From: Mycoplasma sp. CAG:877
GTDB taxonomy: Bacteria > Bacillota_I > Bacilli_A > RF39 > UBA660
NCBI GenBank assembly: GCA_000433455.1
Contig: HF992478.1
Location: 1 to 21,455 of the forward strand
DNA: 21,455 nt
Reading direction: 5' to 3'
Part shown: piece by piece, positions 15,529 through 21,455 of the stretch
Position numbering within the stretch: position 1 is the first letter of the stretch
Layout of the letters: every line of letters begins with the position of its first letter
Position numbers and translations under genes: made by a program
Notes under the pieces: generated by a model
Database searches by the model: none
What the model was told of the DNA's origin: nothing
Seen by the model: the letters and a program-made list of their open reading frames with translations, nothing else

Positions 15529-16071
15529 ATGTCGAAATATAGAAAAGAGGATACTACTGAATTGGGTGGCTATATAGTTCTTGGTGTCATAGTAGGATTC
15601 TTTATTTTGATCTTTAAGTTTGTAAAGCTTGTATTTGGAAAAATTACTAAAATTATAAAGGAAGATAAACAAAAGGAAAGACAGACGTTGAAAGAAAAAG
15701 AATTAGTAAATAAACAAGATAAATATATAGAAAAATCTGTTGAAGATGAAAGGCTAGATAATTTAAATAATCTTATTCAAGAAGCAGAAGAAATATATGA
15801 TGATGCATTAATTAATGATGTTGATGTTAATATAGATAGTGAATATATGACACTATTTAATATTAAGAGTGACTTAGAAGATGAAAATATAATTGATATT
15901 TCAGATGAGCAAGTCGAAGAATTAGAAGATGAAGTATCTGAAATTATAAATATTATAACTGAAAAAGTAGAACAAGCAAAAGAAGAGAAAGAAGCTGGTC
16001 TAAGAGTAGCATCAGTATTGCTAGCAGAAAAGTATCTATTTAATGATAATGATGACGACATAGATGATTAA
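15529..16071 (+). CDS. Membrane-anchored acidic coiled-coil protein of unknown function
   Basis: A longer frame opens at 15511, but that ATG lies in the -10 box. ATG 15529 has GGTGAT about 5 nt before it, giving 180 aa. The protein has a short charged N-terminus, one membrane helix (about residues 13-34, from GGYIVLGVIVGFFIL on), then a very basic Lys-rich stretch, then a long acidic helical region rich in Glu, Asp and Ile that looks like a coiled coil. It ends in an Asp-rich tail. I do not recognise a family. The charge layout suggests a single-pass protein with the acidic part in the cytoplasm. A Cys-rich gene follows 21 bp later, probably on the same transcript. Confidence 0.7.
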   Translation: MSKYRKEDTTELGGYIVLGVIVGFFILIFKFVKLVFGKITKIIKEDKQKERQTLKEKELVNKQDKYIEKSVEDERLDNLNNLIQEAEEIYDDALINDVDVNIDSEYMTLFNIKSDLEDENIIDISDEQVEELEDEVSEIINIITEKVEQAKEEKEAGLRVASVLLAEKYLFNDNDDDIDD

Positions 16072-16092
16072 TTAAAAAGTTGGTGTATTTAT

Positions 16093-16710
16093 ATGAAAAG
16101 AAAAACCATTGTTATTGAATCAAAAGAAGATTATACAAAATTTATAAAAAGAATAATTTTATATAAAAGTATCTTATACATTAATACGGAGTTTCAAGTA
16201 AAAGGATGCCAAGTAAATGATAAGATTCAGCAAATAATAAAAGGATTAAATATAAAAAATAGATGCAAAAGAATTACTTATGTATATGATACAGCTTGTA
16301 ATATTATAGATAGTAATACTAAAGGTCTAAATATATGTGGGTTTAAGAATAACAAATGCTACATTCAACAAAAACAAAATAATGGTAAATGTAATGGATG
16401 TTGTAGATTATGCAAGTATCAAAATAGTAATGGCTGTCCTACTAAGAATTTAGCTTGTAAGTTGTTTAACTGTTCAGAAGTAAAAAAGAGATATAAGACG
16501 GTTGAATATAAAGATCTAGCTATATTAAAACTTCTATCTCTAAAAAATAGATTAATAGTAAAATCAGATTATTTTGCTACAAGAGCGGATGTATTAAAAG
16601 ATTTATATGCCTTTACATTAACATATTCAATATTAAGAGTTATATCTAGGAACATAAGAAACTTTATTAGCACAACTAAAAACAGTAACCAAGATAGTAT
16701 AAATACATAG
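16093..16710 (+). CDS. Cys-rich, probably metal- or Fe-S-binding hypothetical protein
   Basis: This 205-aa protein has 12 Cys, nine of them between residues 82 and 127: C82, C89, C100, C103, C104, C107, C115, C122 and C127. The spacing includes CNGCCRLC (100-107) and the GCPTKNLACKLFNC segment (114-127). Such clustering suggests zinc or an iron-sulfur cluster. The flanks are basic and helical, and the C-terminal third (about 166-192) is hydrophobic and amphipathic. I have a sense of similar Firmicutes proteins of unknown function but cannot name a family. The Shine-Dalgarno is weak (GTTGGTG). It follows the coiled-coil gene closely and precedes the broken amidase by 19 bp. Confidence 0.7.
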   Translation: MKRKTIVIESKEDYTKFIKRIILYKSILYINTEFQVKGCQVNDKIQQIIKGLNIKNRCKRITYVYDTACNIIDSNTKGLNICGFKNNKCYIQQKQNNGKCNGCCRLCKYQNSNGCPTKNLACKLFNCSEVKKRYKTVEYKDLAILKLLSLKNRLIVKSDYFATRADVLKDLYAFTLTYSILRVISRNIRNFISTTKNSNQDSINT

Positions 16711-16729
16711 AATACTACAGGTGATAAAT

Positions 16730-17032
16730 ATGTATAATAGAGCTACTAAAAAAGTTGTTATAGATGCTGGTCATGGTGGTGCTGATCCAGGAGCTGTTTC
16801 TGGTAATTTAAAAGAAAAAGATCTAAATTTAGAAGCTGCTCAATATATGTATAAACGATTACAAGAACTAGGTATACCATCCACAATAGTTAGAAATACG
16901 GATGAAACATTAGAAAGAAAAGAACGAATCAATAGAATAATGAATGCCTATGGTAATAGTCCAGACGTAATAATGATATCTAATCACATAAATGCAGGAG
17001 GTGGCGAGTTTACTTACCATTACATAATTTGA
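16730..17032 (+). pseudogene. Truncated N-acetylmuramoyl-L-alanine amidase (Amidase_3)
   Basis: The frame starts at ATG 16730, with AGGTGAT at 16720-16726, in preference to GTG 16721. It has a clean Amidase_3 N-terminal half: VVIDAGHGGADPGA, LKEKDLNLEAA, and ISNHINAGGGE with the second zinc His. It then leaves the family pattern after GGGE and reads six or seven unrelated residues to a TGA, about 100 residues in all. The C-terminal half, which carries the catalytic Glu of the ETG/E.GF motif, is absent, so the product should be inactive. There is no signal peptide. The break, near 17010, is where the RT and restriction-modification genes begin, which suggests that insertion or recombination replaced the rest of the gene. 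Whether the missing half lies beyond the island cannot be seen here. Confidence 0.8.
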
Positions 17033-17108
17033 TTGGGTATTAAGACGGTTGTATTTAAACGATTAAGTTAAATATTATAAATTATCTAGAAAGATATTAA
17101 ATGTTGTG

Positions 17109-17150
17109 AAAATAGTGTTTATTTAAGGAATAAATGCTATTTTTTGCTTT
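17109..17150 (+). terminator. Terminator after the truncated amidase
   Basis: The arm at 17109-17123 pairs with 17129-17143 over 15 bp (two G-U pairs) around the loop TAAGG. T-runs follow, interrupted by GC. It isolates the host transcript from the RT cassette. The rest of 17033-17184 is AT-rich with nothing else that I recognise. Confidence 0.75.
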
Positions 17151-17184
17151 TTAACTAAAAAAATAGTAAATTATCTTGGAGATA

Positions 17185-17213
17185 CTGAAAAAAACGCCGA
17201 AATATGATAATAT
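17185..17213 (+). promoter_or_regulatory. Probable promoter of the RT cassette
   Basis: CTGAAA at 17185-17190 and TAATAT at 17208-17213 are 17 bp apart with TGA directly before the -10. Transcription would start near 17220, just ahead of the hairpin at 17226-17265. The boxes are imperfect. Confidence 0.4.
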
Positions 17214-17219
17214 ATATTT

Positions 17220-17271
17220 ATAAGGATAAGCAGTATTTAATCTTTTTAAGATGGATCCTGCTTATTTTTTT
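17220..17271 (+). ncRNA. Hairpin RNA or attenuator directly upstream of the reverse transcriptase
   Basis: ATAAGCAG at 17226-17233 pairs perfectly with CTGCTTAT at 17258-17265. Further imperfect pairing goes inward to a TCTT/AAGA tip, and a run of seven T follows at 17265-17271. The shape is that of an intrinsic terminator placed between the putative promoter and the RT ribosome site (AAAGGAAG at 17277-17284). It would yield a short RNA of about 50 nt, or act as an attenuator. Upstream non-coding RNAs are known for some phage-defence RTs (DRT2, DRT9), which makes this one worth testing. Confidence 0.5.
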
Positions 17272-17290
17272 GAGTAAAGGAAGTGTACAT

Positions 17291-18775
17291 ATGAAGAATA
17301 TTTTAAGTGTTAATTGTAATAAAGCTTTAACTTTTTTCTTAAATAAGGCAAATTATTTTAATCTTGATTTACCTCCATATTTTGATTTTCAAAAAATCAT
17401 TGATAAAACTTATTCAAAAATCAAGAATAAACAATTAAGTGATGTTTGCAATAAAAATAGTAAAAATAAACCTGATTATCCTAAAAATTATGAAGGCGTT
17501 AATTATAAACTAATAAATAATAAAAATGGTAAATATGATTGGAGACCATTTGAAATTATCCATCCAGTATTGTATGTTGATTTAGTTCAATATATATGTA
17601 ATGAAGATAATTGGAGTATAATAAAAAAAAGATTCAAAGAATTTTCAAATAACGAAAAAATAGTATGTTGTAGTATACCATTATATTATTTAAACAAAAA
17701 AAACACAATTTTAAATTGGTGGAGTAAGTTTGAACAAAAATCTATTTCTAATAGTTTAAAATATAAATATATGGCATGTACAGATATTAGTAATTGCTAT
17801 TCTTCTATATATACTCATTCAATATCGTGGGCAATACATACAAAGGAAGTTTCAAAAAAAGAACGAGATGAAAAAATGATAGGAAATGTCATTGATCAAA
17901 AATTACAAAATATGAATTATGGTCAAACAAATGGTATACCACAAGGTAGTACTTTAATGGATTTAATTGCTGAGATGGTTTTAGGTTATGCAGATGAATT
18001 ATTATCTAGTAAATTAGAAGAAGAAAATGTTGATAATTATCAAATACTAAGATATAGAGATGACTATAAAATATTTGCTGATGATTTAACTACCATAGAA
18101 AAAATATTAAAAATGCTAACAGAAATTTTAGGAGAATTAAATTTAAAGCTTAACAGTAATAAGACTTACATAACAGATGATATAGTAAATGGAAGTATAA
18201 AGAAGGATAAAATTTATAGATTACAAAATCCTATAAACAAAAGTTTAAATAAGCAAAAAAAACTGTTATTAATATATAATTTTAGTCTAGAATATCCAAA
18301 TAGTGGTAGTTTGAAAGTTCTACTAACAGATTTATATCGAGAAGAGTTTTTAAATTCTAATAGAAGACCAAATAGTTATGAACAGATAATAAGCATTATT
18401 ATTGAAATAATGTTTAGAAACCAATCTACATATGGAATTTGTATAGCGATAATCAGTGAAATATTTAAATTTTTGGGTAAAAATGCTAGAGAAAAATATG
18501 TAGATTTAATATTAAAAAAATTCAATAATACTCCAAATTCTAGTTATTTGGAAATATCATTGCAGAGATTAACTATAATTGATAATAGATGTAAAAAATA
18601 CAACAGCTTAATATGCCAAAAGCTTTATAATAAAAATAAAATATGGAATTCTGACTGGATGAATTTTGAATTGGATGAATCACTTATTATAGATGAAAAT
18701 ATAATTAATGATTTGACAATAAATATATCAGAGGAGGAAGCTGATAAGTTTTCCGTTTCTCATTACAATAATTAA
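17291..18775 (+). CDS. Abi/DRT-like (unknown-group) reverse transcriptase with YRDD active site
   Basis: An RT of 494 aa is predicted from ATG 17291; the in-frame start 29 codons earlier lies upstream of the hairpin and lacks a ribosome site. The palm motifs are clear: motif A CTDISNCYSSIYTHS with D165, motif B NGIPQGS at 214-220, motif C YRDDY with Y255-R256-D257-D258, then a motif D-like segment LNLKLNSNKT. The WRPFEIIHPVLY segment (about 80-95) and SIYTHSISWA are like those of abortive-infection and UG/DRT-class RTs. The C-terminal ~200 residues are helical with no maturase or endonuclease domain, again like Abi-type RTs. Arg in the second position of the YxDD box is unusual (Ala or Val is usual). 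Such RTs protect bacteria from phage by making DNA. A metallophosphoesterase gene follows 15 bp later in the same operon. The exact DRT class is not assigned. Confidence 0.85.
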   Translation: MKNILSVNCNKALTFFLNKANYFNLDLPPYFDFQKIIDKTYSKIKNKQLSDVCNKNSKNKPDYPKNYEGVNYKLINNKNGKYDWRPFEIIHPVLYVDLVQYICNEDNWSIIKKRFKEFSNNEKIVCCSIPLYYLNKKNTILNWWSKFEQKSISNSLKYKYMACTDISNCYSSIYTHSISWAIHTKEVSKKERDEKMIGNVIDQKLQNMNYGQTNGIPQGSTLMDLIAEMVLGYADELLSSKLEEENVDNYQILRYRDDYKIFADDLTTIEKILKMLTEILGELNLKLNSNKTYITDDIVNGSIKKDKIYRLQNPINKSLNKQKKLLLIYNFSLEYPNSGSLKVLLTDLYREEFLNSNRRPNSYEQIISIIIEIMFRNQSTYGICIAIISEIFKFLGKNAREKYVDLILKKFNNTPNSSYLEISLQRLTIIDNRCKKYNSLICQKLYNKNKIWNSDWMNFELDESLIIDENIINDLTINISEEEADKFSVSHYNN

Positions 18776-18790
18776 TTTAGGAGGAATATT

Positions 18791-19714
18791 ATGATTTATA
18801 TTACAGGAGATATTCATAGAGATTTTTCTCGAATTTATAAGTTGAAAAAAGATAGTGATAATATGTTGATAGTATTAGGAGATGTCGGAATTAATTATTA
18901 TTTAAATGAAGAAGATAAAAATTGCAAAGAATACTTAAAAAAACTTAAATTAAAATTATTTTGTGTAAGAGGAAATCATGAAGAGAGACCTGAAAACATA
19001 GCTACTTATAAAGAAGTTGAAATGTTTTGTGGAAAAGTATTTATTGAAGAAGAATATCCAAATTTAATATTTGCAAAAGATGGAGAAGTTTATAATATCG
19101 ATGGTAAAAAGATTTTAGTAATTGGTGGAGCATATTCAGTAGATAAAGAGTATAGGTTACTACATGGATATAAGTGGTTTAAAGAAGAACAGTTAACTAA
19201 GGAAGAAATGGATACTATTTTAGATAAAGTTAAAAGTAAACATTTTGATATAGTTCTTACACATACTTGCCCATATAAATATGAACCTAGAGAAGTTTTT
19301 ATGCAAGGGTTGGATCAATCAAAGGTAGACAAATCCATGGAACACTTTTTAGATGAAATAGAAGAAAAAATTAGTTATGACAAATGGTATTGTGGACACT
19401 ACCATACAGAAAAACAAGTTGACAAATTAGAGTTTATGTTTGGTAGAATTAAGATATTTAATAAAGATGAATTTGTTCCTAAATATAATGAAAATGGATA
19501 TGAAATAATAAGAGATTATTGTAAACAAGACGATATTAATAAAGATGGTAAAGTATGGTGCTCTAAATGTAATTCTACTGATATAGTTATGCAAAAAGGT
19601 AATGGAGAAAGTATTTATGGCATAGATGAAATAGCTATAATATGTAATAATTGTAAAAAAGTATACGGATTTAGTGATGTTAAATATAAACATACTTGTC
19701 CTAAAGAATTATGA
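18791..19714 (+). CDS. Calcineurin-like metallophosphoesterase with C-terminal zinc ribbon
   Basis: The 307-aa product has all the dimetal phosphoesterase motifs: GDIH (D7, H9), GDVG (D31), GNHE (N62, H63), LTHTCP (H158) and GHYH (H203, H205). The catalytic part ends near 225. The C-terminal part has two Cys pairs, CSKC (257-260) and CNNC (285-288), forming a likely zinc ribbon that could bind nucleic acid or a partner. The family includes phosphatases and nucleases (Mre11/SbcD type), and the substrate cannot be read here. AGGAGG precedes the start. Tight spacing to the RT points to a two-gene cassette, so it may process the RT's DNA product or its template; that is inference. It could instead be a plain phage-type protein phosphatase carried along. 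The stop is TGA and a terminator follows. Confidence 0.88.
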   Translation: MIYITGDIHRDFSRIYKLKKDSDNMLIVLGDVGINYYLNEEDKNCKEYLKKLKLKLFCVRGNHEERPENIATYKEVEMFCGKVFIEEEYPNLIFAKDGEVYNIDGKKILVIGGAYSVDKEYRLLHGYKWFKEEQLTKEEMDTILDKVKSKHFDIVLTHTCPYKYEPREVFMQGLDQSKVDKSMEHFLDEIEEKISYDKWYCGHYHTEKQVDKLEFMFGRIKIFNKDEFVPKYNENGYEIIRDYCKQDDINKDGKVWCSKCNSTDIVMQKGNGESIYGIDEIAIICNNCKKVYGFSDVKYKHTCPKEL

Positions 19715-19718
19715 AACT

Positions 19719-19744
19719 AGAGTTGATAAAAATCACTCTTTTTA
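19719..19744 (+). terminator. Terminator of the RT-metallophosphoesterase operon
   Basis: AGAGTTGAT at 19719-19727 pairs with ATCACTCT at 19732-19739 with a one-base bulge and an AAAA loop, followed by TTTT. It separates this cassette from the restriction-modification operon. Confidence 0.75.
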
Positions 19745-19755
19745 AATGATATTTA

Positions 19756-19826
19756 TTGAATAAAAGTTAAATATATTGTATAATAATATTAACAAACATG
19801 CTAATATGCATATATGTTAATATTAT
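19756..19826 (+). promoter_or_regulatory. Promoter and inverted-repeat operator of the methyltransferase operon
   Basis: TTGAAT at 19756-19761 and TATAAT at 19779-19784 are exactly 17 bp apart; the start of transcription is expected near 19791. A perfect 12-bp inverted repeat, ATAATATTAACA at 19783-19794 and TGTTAATATTAT at 19815-19826, spans the end of the -10, the start site and the base before the GGAGGT ribosome site. It is a likely binding site for the XRE protein encoded next (autoregulation). In RNA it could also form a stem next to the ribosome site. Confidence 0.7.
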
Positions 19827-19836
19827 GGAGGTTGTT

Positions 19837-20205
19837 ATGGCTAAAATTAATTTGGGAAATTTTATTATTAAAAAAAGAAAAAAAATAAATTTGTCTTCGA
19901 GACAATTGGCTTTAGCATGTGATGTAACACCACCATATATGAGTGATATAGAAAAAAATAAGAGAATACCATCTTTTGATTTGTTAACAAGGTTGACTAA
20001 AGAGCTAAAATTGGAAGAACAAGAAATTTATCAACTGTTTGATTTAGCTGTAGGCGATAGCAAGGGTAAAGTATCATATGATATTGCAGAATATATAATG
20101 AGCAATGATGAATTAAGACAGTGTATTAGATTTGCAATAAAAAATAAAGATGATGTTGTATGGAAAAATTTATTAAATGAAATTAATCAGGAGGGTCAAT
20201 TATGA
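19837..20205 (+). CDS. XRE-family HTH regulator, probable controller of the restriction-modification operon
   Basis: ATG 19837 is chosen because GGAGGT at 19827-19832 precedes it; the upstream in-frame ATG at 19798 has no ribosome site. The 122-aa protein has an HTH_3 domain in residues 5-60: FIIKKRKKINLSSRQLALAC, then VTPPYMSDIEKNKRIPSFDLLTRL. The C-terminal half is a helical extension. It overlaps the C5-methyltransferase gene by 4 bp (ATGA). The inverted repeat in its own promoter suggests it sets the timing of methyltransferase expression, as C proteins do, but it is longer than the typical ~80-aa C protein. It could also be a repressor of unrelated type. Confidence 0.85.
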   Translation: MAKINLGNFIIKKRKKINLSSRQLALACDVTPPYMSDIEKNKRIPSFDLLTRLTKELKLEEQEIYQLFDLAVGDSKGKVSYDIAEYIMSNDELRQCIRFAIKNKDDVVWKNLLNEINQEGQL

Positions 20206-21194
20206 AAAAATATACTTATATGGATTTATTTGCAGGAGCAGGTGGTATGTCGTTGGGTTTCGATAATGCGGGATTTAAAAATCTTTTAGCTGTTGAATTT
20301 AACAAAGATTTTGCAGAAACTTATAAGAAAAATTTCCCTAGACATAATTTGATAGTAGATGATATAAAAAATGTAACTGAAAAACAAATTTATGATATAA
20401 TTAAAAATGAGAAAGTAGATGTTATAATAGGTGGCCCACCTTGCCAAGGATTTTCGATTGCTGGAAACATTGGCCGAAATTTTATTGATGATGATAGAAA
20501 TAGATTATTTAAAGAGTTTGTAAGATTCGTAAAAATTATTAAACCTAAGGTGTTTGTTTTAGAAAATGTTGCAGCAATGGAAAGACATAACAAAGGGAAA
20601 ACTATAAAAGAGATAGTTTCATCTTTTAAAGAAATTGGTTATGACATAAAATATAAGGTTCTTAATGCAGTAAATTATGGAGTGCCACAAGAAAGAAGAA
20701 GAATCTTTATTGTTGGCACACTGGGAGAAAATAATTTTGAATATCCACATGAAATTAATAAAATTGTCACTGTAAAAGATGCTATAGATGATCTACCAAA
20801 ATTGAAAAATGGGGAAACAAGTGAAATCCCAAATCATACTGCAATGAAACATTCTGCTCAAATGTTAGAAAAAATGAGTTATGTTTCAGATGGAGGTAAT
20901 AGAAATGATATACCAGAAGATTTGCGACCAAAGTCAGGAGATAGTAGGAAATATATAAGATATAACAGCAAAAAGCCATCTTTTTGTGTTACTGGTGATA
21001 TGAGAAAAATTTTTCATTATAGTCAAAATAGAGCTTTAACATGTAGAGAATTAGCTAGACTACAAACTTTTCCTGATTCATTTGTTTTTTTAGGTAATAC
21101 TGGTAAAGTTCAGCAACAAATTGGTAATGCTGTTCCAGTGCTATTGGCTAACAAAATTGCCTTACAAGTAAAAGAGGTGTTAGATAATGGGTAA
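20202..21194 (+). CDS. C5-cytosine DNA methyltransferase (Dcm/M.HhaI family)
   Basis: The 330-aa enzyme transfers methyl from S-adenosylmethionine to C5 of cytosine in a specific DNA site. All key motifs are in order: I (DLFAGAGGMSLGF, SAM binding), IV (GGPPCQGFS with the catalytic C81), VI (LENV), VIII (QERRRIFIVG) and X (QIGNAVPVLLA). The recognition region lies between VIII and the RxLTxRE-like ALTCRELARLQ; the target sequence cannot be read off. Start: GGAGGG before ATG 20202. It overlaps the XRE gene by 4 bp and the next methyltransferase by 8 bp. The length is typical and the gene seems intact. Confidence 0.95.
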   Translation: MKKYTYMDLFAGAGGMSLGFDNAGFKNLLAVEFNKDFAETYKKNFPRHNLIVDDIKNVTEKQIYDIIKNEKVDVIIGGPPCQGFSIAGNIGRNFIDDDRNRLFKEFVRFVKIIKPKVFVLENVAAMERHNKGKTIKEIVSSFKEIGYDIKYKVLNAVNYGVPQERRRIFIVGTLGENNFEYPHEINKIVTVKDAIDDLPKLKNGETSEIPNHTAMKHSAQMLEKMSYVSDGGNRNDIPEDLRPKSGDSRKYIRYNSKKPSFCVTGDMRKIFHYSQNRALTCRELARLQTFPDSFVFLGNTGKVQQQIGNAVPVLLANKIALQVKEVLDNG

Positions 21195-21455
21195 GTATCC
21201 AAAGATTAATTATATTGGTAATAAAAATAAATTGACTGATTGGATAGTGGATAACTTTCCATATAATAAAGGTACTGTTTTAGATCTTTTTTGCGGTGGC
21301 TGTTCAGTATCTTATGCTTTGAAGGAAAACGGTTATAAGGTTTATTCAAATGATGCATTATTTTCGAATTATGTTTTAGCAAAAGCTATTATAGAAAATA
21401 ATAATGTTACTTTAGACAAGAAAGATTTTGAATTCAACATTTCTAAAAAAGAAAT
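21187..21455 (+). CDS. D12-class adenine DNA methyltransferase, 5' part only (runs off window)
   Basis: The frame from ATG 21187, within the end of the C5 gene, stays open for 89 codons to the window edge. The N-terminus YIGNKNKL (residues 8-15) is the D12-class motif X. It is followed by VLDLFCGGCSVSY, the SAM-binding motif I with one Gly replaced by Cys, and then YSNDA. This is the order expected of Dam/D12 (alpha-group) N6-adenine methyltransferases. Pairing a C5 and an N6A enzyme is known in restriction systems with asymmetric sites, where each strand needs its own methylase. The restriction gene is expected downstream. Confidence 0.85.
   Translation, partial: MGKYPKINYIGNKNKLTDWIVDNFPYNKGTVLDLFCGGCSVSYALKENGYKVYSNDALFSNYVLAKAIIENNNVTLDKKDFEFNISKKE

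Noticed and set aside
15412..15672. Minus-strand open frame over the 15529 gene start
   Set aside because: It is Phe/Tyr-rich as expected from reading A-rich sequence backwards, and it overlaps two promoters.
17291..18775. Group II intron maturase or retron RT
   Set aside because: There is no maturase/HNH domain and no intron domain V-like sequence nearby; the retron NAXXH and VTG motifs are not apparent and no msr/msd inverted repeat was found.
1..21455. Mycoplasma genetic code (TGA as Trp)
   Set aside because: All conserved Trp positions use TGG, no gene is split by in-frame TGA, and TGA acts as stop in the island.
1..21455. tRNA or rRNA genes
   Set aside because: No cloverleaf with GTTCGAATC-like arm or rRNA conserved segment was noticed on either strand.

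Overview
The window comes from a low-GC (AT-rich) Bacillota-like bacterium. Genes are tightly packed, have AGGTGA- or AGGAGG-type Shine-Dalgarno sites, and mostly stop at TAA or TAG. Trp is read only from TGG, so this is the standard code rather than the Mycoplasma code. A FHA-containing EssC-type ATPase, a sortase-anchored surface protein, a SpoIID-like protein and Zn-dependent phospholipase C-like and HtrA proteins suggest a Gram-positive host. An uncultured gut lineage near the Mollicutes/Bacilli (RF39-like) is my inference and was not tested.

Region 1 (1-6240) holds a secreted or anchored N-acetylmuramoyl-L-alanine amidase. It is followed by a compact type VII secretion operon with a good promoter: essC (1524 aa), a YukD/EsaB ubiquitin-like protein and two tiny helical proteins in the place where WXG100 substrates would be expected. 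No EsaA, EssA or EssB homologue is visible.

Region 2 (6222-8318, minus strand) holds a SpoIID-like protein that has lost its catalytic Glu and its GHG motif, and a Zn-dependent phospholipase C-family protein.

Region 3 (8461-12408) holds an Abi_2 (AbiD/AbiF-type HEPN) protein translationally overlapped with an HtrA protease. Convergent to these is a TQXA/SpaA surface protein ending in an IPDTG sorting signal.

Region 4 (12487-14982) holds a PRPP synthetase gene preceded by a 25-codon leader ORF and a terminator-like hairpin, which together look like an attenuator. A CofE-like glutamate ligase homologue follows with its own promoter.

Region 5 (14983-15528) is a gene-free 546-bp stretch. On the minus strand it has a promoter, many stems and an intrinsic terminator, so it looks like a structured ncRNA of about 370 nt.

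Region 6 (15529-17032) holds an anchored acidic coiled-coil protein, a Cys-rich probable metal-binding protein, and an amidase gene cut off after its second His motif.

Region 7 (17033-21455) begins at the amidase break and looks like an acquired defence island. First comes a small hairpin RNA or attenuator, then an Abi/DRT-like reverse transcriptase with a YRDD active site, followed 15 bp later by a metallophosphoesterase with a C-terminal zinc ribbon. After a terminator comes a restriction-modification operon: an XRE regulator with a perfect inverted repeat in its promoter, a C5-cytosine methyltransferase and the start of a D12-class adenine methyltransferase, which runs off the window. Any restriction gene would lie downstream.

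The best candidates for something undescribed are the hairpin-RT-metallophosphoesterase cassette, the minus-strand ncRNA, the prs leader attenuator and the inactive SpoIID homologue.
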